A stretch of DNA of 20,200 nucleotides from a virus: the IMG/VR virus record IMGVR_UViG_3300025674_000513, positions 1 to 20,200 of that record; one strand, 5' to 3'. Made by a program: the position numbers and the translations under genes. Below are positions 14,444 through 20,200 of the stretch, in pieces (within the stretch, counting starts at the first letter, position 1; every line of letters starts with the position of its first letter). A model generated the notes under the pieces. The model did not search any database, was not told where the DNA came from, and worked only from the letters and a program-made list of their open reading frames with translations.

Positions 14444-14995
14444 TGTGACTATTGAATATCTAGTTCCCATCTTTACAGGCAATACACCATGTGGGTACAT
14501 AAAATTAGAAGGAAACATAAGAGCGCTTCCTTTTTCAAGATTTAATTTATAATCATCATCAAAAAAACTAAACTCTCCACCTTTATAATTATCATTAAGT
14601 GATAAAGTTAATGATATTGTTCTAGGTGTGTTAGCATGAGAATCTAGGTGTCTTTTGTAAAAATTATTACAATCGTATTTTAACAACCTATATTCTTCAC
14701 TACTACTAACATAATCTTGCACATCTAAATGTTGTTCAATATATCTACCTAAACAATTACTCATAATATTATATAAAGGTTTTTGAAACATAGAGTTAGT
14801 CAATAATAACTCACTACAATTTCTCGTAGTTTCCTTTACTTTAGATTTATTACTTTTTAAATCACCCTGTATTCTAGCTTCTTCCCATTCATTTGAATAT
14901 CTGTAATAGTTAACTATTTCATCACATAAAACTCTTGGTACAACATTTTTAAAAACATGAATATAATTTTTTAAACTTCTCCATTGACTAAACAT
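14432..14995 (-). CDS. 2-oxoglutarate/Fe(II)-dependent oxygenase, prolyl-4-hydroxylase-like
   Basis: This 187-aa single-domain enzyme would use 2-oxoglutarate, O2 and Fe(II) to hydroxylate a substrate. The double-stranded beta-helix core shows HLD at 116-118 (Fe ligands H116 and D118), the downstream histidine H169 in FMYPHGV, and R179 in MGTRYSIVTWF, which should bind the 2OG carboxylate. GGEFSFFDDD (139-148) and LEKGSALMFPS (153-163) are typical flanking strands. Such enzymes are common in T4-like cyanophages and pelagiphages and are usually called prolyl 4-hydroxylases, though the substrate is rarely known. Its gene lies among fibre genes, so a virion protein substrate is plausible but unproven. 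The ATG is preceded by GAAAGA. Confidence 0.88.
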   Translation of the reverse strand: MFSQWRSLKNYIHVFKNVVPRVLCDEIVNYYRYSNEWEEARIQGDLKSNKSKVKETTRNCSELLLTNSMFQKPLYNIMSNCLGRYIEQHLDVQDYVSSSEEYRLLKYDCNNFYKRHLDSHANTPRTISLTLSLNDNYKGGEFSFFDDDYKLNLEKGSALMFPSNFMYPHGVLPVKMGTRYSIVTWFN

Positions 14996-15027
14996 AATAT
15001 ATCTTTCATTTGTATCATAACATAATT

Positions 15028-15636
15028 TTATACTGGTTTTTTAATTATATATGCAATTGAATAATATGGTGGTAAATTCGTATTTGTGTTAGTACCTGAA
15101 CCATCTTTCTTAATAGCAGCATTACCTTCTGGTGAGCTAGCAAAACTACCACTAAAACCAGTATCATACCATACTCTCGGATTATCAGCTTCTCGTATTG
15201 CCCTTGGAAACCAATCATAACCACTACCTGGCCCAACAGAGTATAATACTCTCATTCCATGATAGTGATCTTTAAGGTTACCATCTTTAGTACCACCTGT
15301 TTGTGTAAGACTTCCTGTAACATTTGTTTTTGCAATACTACTATCATCTTGATTTGCACCAATGACAAATTTATCTCTTAAGTCTGGTGAAATAACATCA
15401 GGTGAACCTGCATATGTAGTACCATCACATAAACCCCAACCTGTTGGAATTGTTAAAATAGTTCCAGACCACATGAGAATCATGCCTGGAACAAAAGCTG
15501 CATTTGCATCTAGTTTTGCAGATGTAATATCACCATCTGCAATTTTAGGTGTAGTTACATTTGCATCAAGAATTTTATCTGTGGTTATCGCATTAGCTTT
15601 AATTCCACTTGTTCCGATTTGTGTTAATATACTCAT
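15028..15636 (-). CDS. Phage tail-collar domain protein, short-fibre-like
   Basis: This 202-aa protein has an N-terminal coil-like connector with the rhythm ITTDKILDANVTTPKIAD then GDITSAKLDANA (about 17-46). Then comes a tail-collar domain: PGMILMWSGTILTIPTGW, LCDGTT and PDLRDKFVIGA (about 50-95). The C-terminal part has HYHG and ends NLPPYYSIAYIIKK, typical of collar proteins and of the T4 gp12 type receptor-binding region. The role would be a trimeric short fibre or baseplate-associated fibre. It shares the collar domain with the gene directly upstream but differs in the receptor-binding half. Confidence 0.85.
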   Translation of the reverse strand: MSILTQIGTSGIKANAITTDKILDANVTTPKIADGDITSAKLDANAAFVPGMILMWSGTILTIPTGWGLCDGTTYAGSPDVISPDLRDKFVIGANQDDSSIAKTNVTGSLTQTGGTKDGNLKDHYHGMRVLYSVGPGSGYDWFPRAIREADNPRVWYDTGFSGSFASSPEGNAAIKKDGSGTNTNTNLPPYYSIAYIIKKPV

Positions 15637-15650
15637 ATCTTTTTACTTTC

Positions 15651-16337
15651 TTAAAATTTTATACAATGTAATAATGTTGCATTGAATGGAAATGTTGTAC
15701 CACCTCTAGTTAAATTGTTACCAGTATTACCACCAGCTGCATTGTCACGCAACGCATTACCATCTGTGTCAATTCTATCTACTCTTAAACCCCACTCGTT
15801 CCAACCACCAATCCAACCTGCTTTATATAAACTACCAAAAAATATTAAGTTTCCTGAACCTTGTTGTCCTGGCTCATTTGGACTTACTGACGGATTAGAT
15901 GAATTTGTTGCATGAAAGGCCCCTCTATTTCTTACTGCTCTAGTTGCATATGTTGGGCCTGTGTTTTCTGTTCTAAATCTGTGTCCGTGGTCTTTAATTG
16001 TATCTACTGTTTTTTGTCCTACTGTTCCACCATCATGTGTTCTAGTGTATGTTTGTGAACCTGCACCACGAAGAAAACCACCTCTTAAGTCTGGAACATT
16101 AAATGTTGTAGAACCATCACCTGAACCCCAAGTAGTTCCTATTGCAGTAAATAAATCTGCATATGTTGTTCGACTTACTGCTGAACCATCACATGAAAGA
16201 AAACCACTAGGTGCAGCTGCATTTGCAAAAGAAATAACCATTCCAGTAAGAATAGGAGATTCACCACTATTATCAGCAACTGTTCTACTTCTGTTTGCAG
16301 TAATAGTTGTTCTGTCTATTGTAAATACATTTGCCAT
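15651..16337 (-). CDS. Phage tail-collar domain protein, second copy type
   Basis: This 228-aa protein carries a collar domain at about residues 30-93 (ILTGMVISFANAAAPSGFLS, CDGSAVSRTTYADLF, FNVPDLRGGFLRGAG), followed by KDHGHRF and a long Gly/Asn-rich tip ending NATLLHCIKF. The His pair near 117-119 resembles the metal-binding HxH of T4 gp12-like tips, though it is only suggestive. The first gene after the late promoter at 16360, it has AGAGAA seven bases before its ATG. A short tail fibre role is likely. Confidence 0.86.
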   Translation of the reverse strand: MANVFTIDRTTITANRSRTVADNSGESPILTGMVISFANAAAPSGFLSCDGSAVSRTTYADLFTAIGTTWGSGDGSTTFNVPDLRGGFLRGAGSQTYTRTHDGGTVGQKTVDTIKDHGHRFRTENTGPTYATRAVRNRGAFHATNSSNPSVSPNEPGQQGSGNLIFFGSLYKAGWIGGWNEWGLRVDRIDTDGNALRDNAAGGNTGNNLTRGGTTFPFNATLLHCIKF

Positions 16338-16359
16338 CTATGTTCTCTAGTTTTTAAAC

Positions 16360-16367
16360 TATTTATA
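16360..16367 (-). promoter_or_regulatory. T4-type late promoter for the collar protein unit
   Basis: Perfect TATAAATA on the minus strand, starting five bases after the stop of the small C2 gene. The predicted start is near 16354, giving a leader of 17 bases with AGAGAA before ATG 16337. A 14-base near-palindrome (16348-16361) overlaps the box end and the start site. Confidence 0.75.
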
Positions 16368-16371
16368 ATCT

Positions 16372-16542
16372 TTAGTCTGCATCCTGTATTGTTAATTCAC
16401 CTGCTTCTACTTGTCGCATGATTTCATCATAGTGCCTGTTGCCTGGTATTAAAGGAACTGAACAAACCTCACCATCTATTGTTGCTCTAATACTACAAGG
16501 TTCATTGTTCCATTGTGTATGTTGTGCGTTAGTTATTTCCAT
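16372..16542 (-). CDS. Small conserved protein C2 of the duplicated fibre cassette
   Basis: This 56-aa gene is short but well supported. Its ATG at 16542 is preceded by GGAG with good spacing, and it has a paralogue at 18195-18371. The protein begins MEITNAQHTQW and ends with PGNRHYDEIMRQVEAGELTI followed by QDAD. The block GNRHYDEIMRQVEAG is identical in the paralogue. I recognise this kind of short protein as one that follows fibre genes in marine phages, but no function is known to me. An assembly-chaperone role for the preceding fibre would fit its place but is only inference. At DNA level 45 of 48 bases (16400-16447) match the paralogue. Confidence 0.85.
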   Translation of the reverse strand: MEITNAQHTQWNNEPCSIRATIDGEVCSVPLIPGNRHYDEIMRQVEAGELTIQDAD

Positions 16543-16550
16543 ATTAACTC

Positions 16551-17669
16551 CTATAATTCTGCATCATATTTCATAGTTACACCTCTTACATCACAACCTC
16601 TTCCAACCACACTTGGTGTTCCAGTTGTATCTCTAAAAAATAAAACTCTAGCACTAAAAGGGTTTATATTTTGCGTTGTATTCTGACTAGAAATAGTAGA
16701 ATCATATTGTCCATCAGAAACAGTACCACCTGATATCCAAAAAATTGTAGGCCCTTGACGCATCCTTACAGGGAATTGTACGATAGAAAGAGGTATATTA
16801 GCACTACCACCACCCATAGTACCTGCATATGCAAAAACATCTTGTACAAAGTATCTATGACATTTTCTCAAAACAGTTTCATATGGCTCAAACTCGAATC
16901 CTGAAGCGTTTTCTCCAACCTCTAGCTGACAGCCTGTAATATATAATTCGTTACTTGTTGAATCTGCTAGGTTTACAACACCTACTGCTCTATTTGCATT
17001 GACACTTGACGCCCATGATGTATTTAATGTTCCTGATGTGTAATCAGAACCAGCACCAAGCCAAAATAAAACATTTAAACTTTGGTCATTATCATTATCT
17101 AATACTCCAGATGTATCTCCATCAAAGATCAACTCAACTTTTTGCCATGTTGATGCACTACTAATAGTGTATGATTTACTAATAGACCTAGAATTATCAA
17201 TATCTTCTAACTCAATAATATAAGTTCCAGTTTTATTAGACTTTATCCAAAAACTTAATGTAAGTTTTTTAGCACTTGACGAGCCTTTGAGTAAGTGCTG
17301 GAGGTTTTGACCTTCAATTCTTTGTTCAAAAACAATAAAATCACCAGCAGCTGGACTTGCATCTGCTGTAGTGCAATCCCATTTTGTAGAGTAACCAAAA
17401 CCTTGTCCTGATGGAACATCTGTTGACCTTGATACGGTAAAAGCACCTTGATTACCTACTCTTGTTTTCCATCTATCAACTGTTGAATAAGTATCTGTGC
17501 TAACTGAAGTTGAGGTACTTCTTTGCCATATATTCATTCCACCATTGATGAGTAAATTTCTATTAACAATATTACTGTTAATAATAGCAACATTACCAGA
17601 TGAATCTATCTTTATATCATCACTATCTGATTGTAATCCTCTAAATCCACCTGTCTTTACAAAACTCAT
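16551..17669 (-). CDS. Fibre protein B2 with INGGMNIWQR motif and carbohydrate-binding-like domain
   Basis: This 372-aa paralogue of 18380-19459 has NLLINGGMNIWQR at about 38-50, a family start I know from phage tail-fibre proteins. A jelly-roll domain of about 200 residues follows (LTLSFWIKSNKTGTYIIELE, NLADSTSNELYITGCQLEVG), of the carbohydrate-binding-module type. A conserved FEFEPYETVLRKCHRYFVQ lies near 258-276. After residue 277 it diverges from its paralogue except for the last residues (GVTMKYDAEL). It has a long, different N-terminus (SFVKTGGFRGLQSDSDDIK). GGA lies six bases before the ATG. It is probably a receptor-binding or side-fibre protein. Confidence 0.85.
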   Translation of the reverse strand: MSFVKTGGFRGLQSDSDDIKIDSSGNVAIINSNIVNRNLLINGGMNIWQRSTSTSVSTDTYSTVDRWKTRVGNQGAFTVSRSTDVPSGQGFGYSTKWDCTTADASPAAGDFIVFEQRIEGQNLQHLLKGSSSAKKLTLSFWIKSNKTGTYIIELEDIDNSRSISKSYTISSASTWQKVELIFDGDTSGVLDNDNDQSLNVLFWLGAGSDYTSGTLNTSWASSVNANRAVGVVNLADSTSNELYITGCQLEVGENASGFEFEPYETVLRKCHRYFVQDVFAYAGTMGGGSANIPLSIVQFPVRMRQGPTIFWISGGTVSDGQYDSTISSQNTTQNINPFSARVLFFRDTTGTPSVVGRGCDVRGVTMKYDAEL

Positions 17670-17678
17670 ATTTTATTC

Positions 17679-18191
17679 CTACGCTGACGGTATTGCTAAT
17701 ATTGAACAAGAACCTCTATCGTTTGGATCAACACTTGCATTGCTAGTTAAGGTTACAGTCCATGTACCAGCATCTAATGTTTGTATTCCATACCCAGGCG
17801 GACTTGCTTTATGTGATGCCGATTCATTTGTAAACCAAAGTATTTGTGCGATAGTACCAATAGTAGTAACTGCAAGAGTTAAAGTCATAGTACCTGCAGC
17901 ATTTTTAAATGAAGAACCACCAAATGAAAACAAACATTTACTTCTTGTACTTAAAGTAAATGTTCCTGATGCACCTGATGACAAATCTGCATTATTAAAA
18001 GGAACAAAAACATCTATTCCAGTTGCACCAGTTGCTAACATAGTTGCTGATACTGTACCTGTATCACCAGTAGTAATAATATCACCAGCAACATCTGGTA
18101 AATTGAATGTTCGATCTGTGTTGGTATTTGGAGCCTGAATAGTTAATGTACCTGACCCTGAAGCGTTTCCTTGAATTTTTACATTGCTCAC
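17679..18191 (-). CDS. Short fibre / head-domain protein A2 of the duplicated cassette (GTG start)
   Basis: This 170-aa paralogue of 19461-20042 is similar only in the first 45 residues (SNVKIQGNASGSGTLTIQAP, NTDRTFNLPDVAGDI), which is probably the attachment part. The rest is a beta-rich domain without a family I recognise. The start is GTG at 18191, three bases after the stop of C1; the paralogue aligns from its ATG, which supports this start. Ending 9 bases before B2, it is probably co-translated with it. Confidence 0.78.
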   Translation of the reverse strand: MSNVKIQGNASGSGTLTIQAPNTNTDRTFNLPDVAGDIITTGDTGTVSATMLATGATGIDVFVPFNNADLSSGASGTFTLSTRSKCLFSFGGSSFKNAAGTMTLTLAVTTIGTIAQILWFTNESASHKASPPGYGIQTLDAGTWTVTLTSNASVDPNDRGSCSILAIPSA

Positions 18192-18194
18192 TTG

Positions 18195-18371
18195 TTACTC
18201 TGCCTCTGCGATTGTAAGTGTACCTGCTTCAACTTGTCGCATAATTTCATCATAGTGTCTGTTGCCTGGTTGTAGTGAAACTGCCCAAACTTCTCCATTT
18301 ATTGTTGCAATAATTCCAGCATTTTCATTTTCACCATCATGTCTATAATATTTTGCGTTTGTTATTTCCAT
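18195..18371 (-). CDS. Small conserved protein C1 of the duplicated fibre cassette
   Basis: This 58-aa protein begins MEITNAKYYRHDGENENAG and ends PGNRHYDEIMRQVEAGTLTI followed by AEAE. It is a paralogue of 16372-16542, differing mostly in the N-terminal third. AGGAA lies just before the ATG and the gene starts eight bases after the B1 stop. The function is unknown; the family follows fibre genes in marine phages. Confidence 0.85.
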   Translation of the reverse strand: MEITNAKYYRHDGENENAGIIATINGEVWAVSLQPGNRHYDEIMRQVEAGTLTIAEAE

Positions 18372-18379
18372 TTTTTTCC

Positions 18380-19459
18380 TTATAGTTCTGCGTCAAATTT
18401 CATGTTAACATTTCTTACTACTGTTCCTTCACCTATAACTCCATTTCCACTTGACAAGCTGTAAACTAAACTAGCACCTGATGTCGCATTAGAATAGACA
18501 GGAAGTCCAGAATATAAACTAGAAATATTTAGGTCAGTTTGTCTACTACGAGCTACACCACCAGATATGTAATTTACATCTGGGTTATCTCTCATTGTAA
18601 CAGGGTAAGTGACACTTACGAAAGCAAGTTCAGCTGTGCCACCAATCCACATTCCTGATAGGTTATAGTCATTTTGATGAAAATACCTTTGACATTTTCT
18701 TAATACAGTTTCATATGGCTCGAACTCAAAATCTGTAGCAACACTTCCAACTTCTAATTGACACCCTGTCATATACCACTCATTACTTGTAGAATCTGCT
18801 AGATTAACTTGACCTACTGCTCTATTAGCACTAGTAATTGTTCCCCAAGATGTTTGTAATGTTCCTGATGTAAAGTTAGAACCTGCACCTAACCACCATT
18901 GAACATATAAAGATGCTGCGTTATCGTTGTCTAGTGTTCCTGTTGTATCACCTTCAAAGGTAATCGTTTTCTTTTCCCATGTTGACGCACTATCTATAGT
19001 ATAAGATTGACATATGTTTCTTGAGTTATCTTGATCAAATAATTCTATAATGTAAGTTCCAGTTTTGTTTGATTTTACCCAAAAGCTCAAAGTAATTTTT
19101 TTAGCACTTGAAGTTCCTTTAAGTAAATGCTGGAGATTTTGACCTTCAATTCTTTGATTTATAATTATACCATCCCCAGCAGCTGGAGATGCATCAGCAA
19201 TTGTGCAATCCATTTTTAAACTATACCCAAACCCTTGTGCAGATGGCACATCTGTTGACCTAGATTGTGTCCAAGTTCCCATAGAAGTAAAAGAGGTAAG
19301 CCACCTATCTGCTGTTCGATAAGCAGAGGTAGTAATGCCTGGCTCTGTTGTGCCTCTTTGCCATATGTTCATACCACCATTGATGAGTAAATTTTTATTT
19401 GTAAAAACTAAATTCTCACCAACTGCGTTTTGTAATGTATCTACTTTTAATGTACTCAT
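18380..19459 (-). CDS. Fibre protein B1 with INGGMNIWQR motif and carbohydrate-binding-like domain
   Basis: This 359-aa protein has LLINGGMNIWQRG at about 24-36, then a conserved block with STDVPSAQGFGYS, INQRIEGQNLQHLLKG and ITLSFWVKSNKTGTYIIEL, and a closing FEFEPYETVLRKCQRYF near 244-260. Its jelly-roll layout suggests carbohydrate binding. I chose the ATG at 19459 over an in-frame GTG at 19471. The ATG has GGAG at six-base spacing (19466-19469), follows the A1 stop by one base and aligns better with phage family members; the GTG would overlap A1 with no ribosome site. The C-terminal 95 residues differ from B2. Confidence 0.86.
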   Translation of the reverse strand: MSTLKVDTLQNAVGENLVFTNKNLLINGGMNIWQRGTTEPGITTSAYRTADRWLTSFTSMGTWTQSRSTDVPSAQGFGYSLKMDCTIADASPAAGDGIIINQRIEGQNLQHLLKGTSSAKKITLSFWVKSNKTGTYIIELFDQDNSRNICQSYTIDSASTWEKKTITFEGDTTGTLDNDNAASLYVQWWLGAGSNFTSGTLQTSWGTITSANRAVGQVNLADSTSNEWYMTGCQLEVGSVATDFEFEPYETVLRKCQRYFHQNDYNLSGMWIGGTAELAFVSVTYPVTMRDNPDVNYISGGVARSRQTDLNISSLYSGLPVYSNATSGASLVYSLSSGNGVIGEGTVVRNVNMKFDAEL

Positions 19460-19460
19460 A

Positions 19461-20042
19461 TTACGCTCCACTCACCATAAAACAACTCGCATACATATCA
19501 GCAAAAGTCAAACCTCCCACATCAGAATCCATACCCCAAAACTCGACATAGTCAGTAGTACCATTCATGTATGCAACACCACTTGTCGTTATATTAAGAA
19601 CATTCTCGTCATCTTCACCTACATCAGAAGTCCAATTTTCTGCGAATGAAACATAATTTGATGCAGTAGGTATTGTTTGGTTTTTTACTATTCCAGCTTT
19701 AATCCAATCCATATTGTTAAGACGAAATTGTAAGTGAAAAAAATAATATCCTGCAAGAGTTGGTACAATTCTCTCGTTTGATGAATTAAAAATTGATGCA
19801 GTATCTACATGATTACCACTATTCTCATTCCATTTTAATCTTACCCAAGAACCATTAACAGAAGTTGTTGAAGCACCTTGTAATTGCACTACTGGAACTT
19901 TAGGCATAGTGGTTGATTCTGTTGTTAAAACAGTTCCAGTTTCATCTGGTAAACTAAATGTTCGATTAGTGTTACTATTTGGAGCATCTATCGTGAACAC
20001 CCCTGTACCACTAGCGTTTGGACTCAATTTTATTTGTGACAT
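19461..20042 (-). CDS. Short fibre / C1q-like head protein A1 of the duplicated cassette
   Basis: This 193-aa protein opens MSQIKLSPNASGTGVFTIDA then NTNRTFSLPDETGTVLTT (1-41), shared with A2. The C-terminal part, about 45-193, has the C1q/TNF-like outline: RIVPTLAGYYFFHLQFRLNN (about 90-109) and TDYVEFWGMDSDVG (about 162-175). This would trimerise as a globular fibre tip. AGGAA lies nine bases upstream of the ATG. Because A2 has a different C-terminal domain, the pair probably shares an attachment site and presents different tips. Confidence 0.78.
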   Translation of the reverse strand: MSQIKLSPNASGTGVFTIDAPNSNTNRTFSLPDETGTVLTTESTTMPKVPVVQLQGASTTSVNGSWVRLKWNENSGNHVDTASIFNSSNERIVPTLAGYYFFHLQFRLNNMDWIKAGIVKNQTIPTASNYVSFAENWTSDVGEDDENVLNITTSGVAYMNGTTDYVEFWGMDSDVGGLTFADMYASCFMVSGA

Positions 20043-20048
20043 ATTTTA

Positions 20049-20200
20049 TTATTCCTTTGGATATTTTGCTTTAATAGGGTCAATCATTTCTGTTTTCCAA
20101 GCTTCAACCCCATCATCATAAATTTTTTCTAATTGCTTTTCCCAACTTGGATACTCACTTGCTCTTTGTCTTTGTTATTCATTAGCATCATATTCAGCTT
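20049..20200 (-). pseudogene. 3' end of a small fibre-associated gene with an in-frame stop
   Basis: Reading into the window from the right edge on the minus strand gives AEYDANE, then TAA at 20175-20177, then QRQRASEYPSWEKQLEKI and YDDGVEAWKTEMIDPIKAKY, ending PKE with a stop at 20049. The part after the stop strongly resembles the end of a small conserved protein that follows fibre genes in marine phages (EYPSWEKQLxxIYDDGxxAWK). In those proteins the position of the TAA is, as I remember, a tyrosine. No start codon lies just after the stop in this frame. So the gene looks broken by a nonsense change, or the base is a sequencing error. The gene runs out of the window. Confidence 0.6.

Larger units (their letters stand above)
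16372..18191 (-). repeat. Tandem duplication of a three-gene fibre cassette, downstream copy (A2-B2-C2)
   Basis: The order A, B, C is repeated as in 18195-20042. Similar DNA is visible in several spots, such as 16400-16447 against 18223-18270 (45 of 48 bases) and 16859-16905 against 18691-18737. The similarity is mosaic: attachment and core parts are conserved and tips differ. Confidence 0.85.
18195..20042 (-). repeat. Tandem duplication of a three-gene fibre cassette, upstream copy (A1-B1-C1)
   Basis: Upstream copy of the A-B-C cassette, with the same order, orientation and near-zero spacing as the downstream copy. Confidence 0.85.

Noticed and set aside
16348-16361. Near-palindrome TAGTTTTTAAACTA next to the late promoter
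   Set aside because: The loop would be too small for a good hairpin and the stem is AT-only apart from one G-C pair. I see no reason to call it an operator or terminator.
17497-18138. 213-aa open frame on the plus strand, antisense to A2 and B2
   Set aside because: It spans two well-supported minus-strand genes, has no recognised motif and no ribosome site of note. It is best explained as a frame left open by codon use on the other strand.
19460-19471. GTG start for B1 at 19471, overlapping A1
   Set aside because: The ATG at 19459 has GGAG at six-base spacing and starts one base after the A1 stop.

Overview
The window is an AT-rich (roughly one third G+C by eye) stretch of a tailed phage of the T4-like contractile-tail type. 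A run of recognisable T4 orthologues supports this: neck proteins gp13 and gp14, tail completion protein gp15, small terminase gp16 and large terminase gp17. T4-type late promoter boxes (TATAAATA, CATAAATA) sit at the correct distance in front of several genes. The protein style (PRQSGKST Walker A, FSETNPFGD end of gp14, many beta-rich fibre modules, a 2-oxoglutarate/Fe(II) oxygenase) resembles marine cyanophages and pelagiphages. Which of these hosts applies cannot be settled from this window. No tRNA, CRISPR array, integrase or host gene was seen.

Nearly everything is on the minus strand, so transcription runs from high to low coordinates. At 20200-16372 lies a fibre region: the broken end of a small gene, then a three-gene cassette (short-fibre/head protein A, INGGMNIWQR fibre protein B, small acidic protein C) present twice in tandem. 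A late promoter at 16360-16367 then precedes two tail-collar-domain proteins (16337-15651, 15636-15028) and a 2OG-Fe(II) oxygenase (14995-14432). A possible terminator and two tandem late promoters (14389-14406) follow. They lead into a large adhesion/structural block (14365-5803): a small BppU-like protein, a collagen-motif protein, a 539-aa fibre, a 1295-aa fibre with four LamG-like lectin domains, a 609-aa repeat fibre and a 179-aa fibre-end domain protein. A late promoter at 5791-5798 starts the conserved neck/packaging unit gp13-gp14-gp15-gp16-(C1q-like adhesin)-(small unknown)-gp17, ending at 316. One plus-strand gene, a small HNH-like protein at 22-327, converges on and overlaps the end of gp17.

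Together the genes build the neck, the packaging motor and an unusually rich set of receptor-binding or baseplate decorations. About ten genes look like fibre, collar or lectin-like proteins. The least ordinary features are the tandem A-B-C cassette duplication, the C1q-like adhesin placed between the small and large terminase genes, the oxygenase close to a collagen-motif fibre gene, the four-LamG fibre, the apparently leaderless HNH gene, and an in-frame stop in the gene at the right edge.
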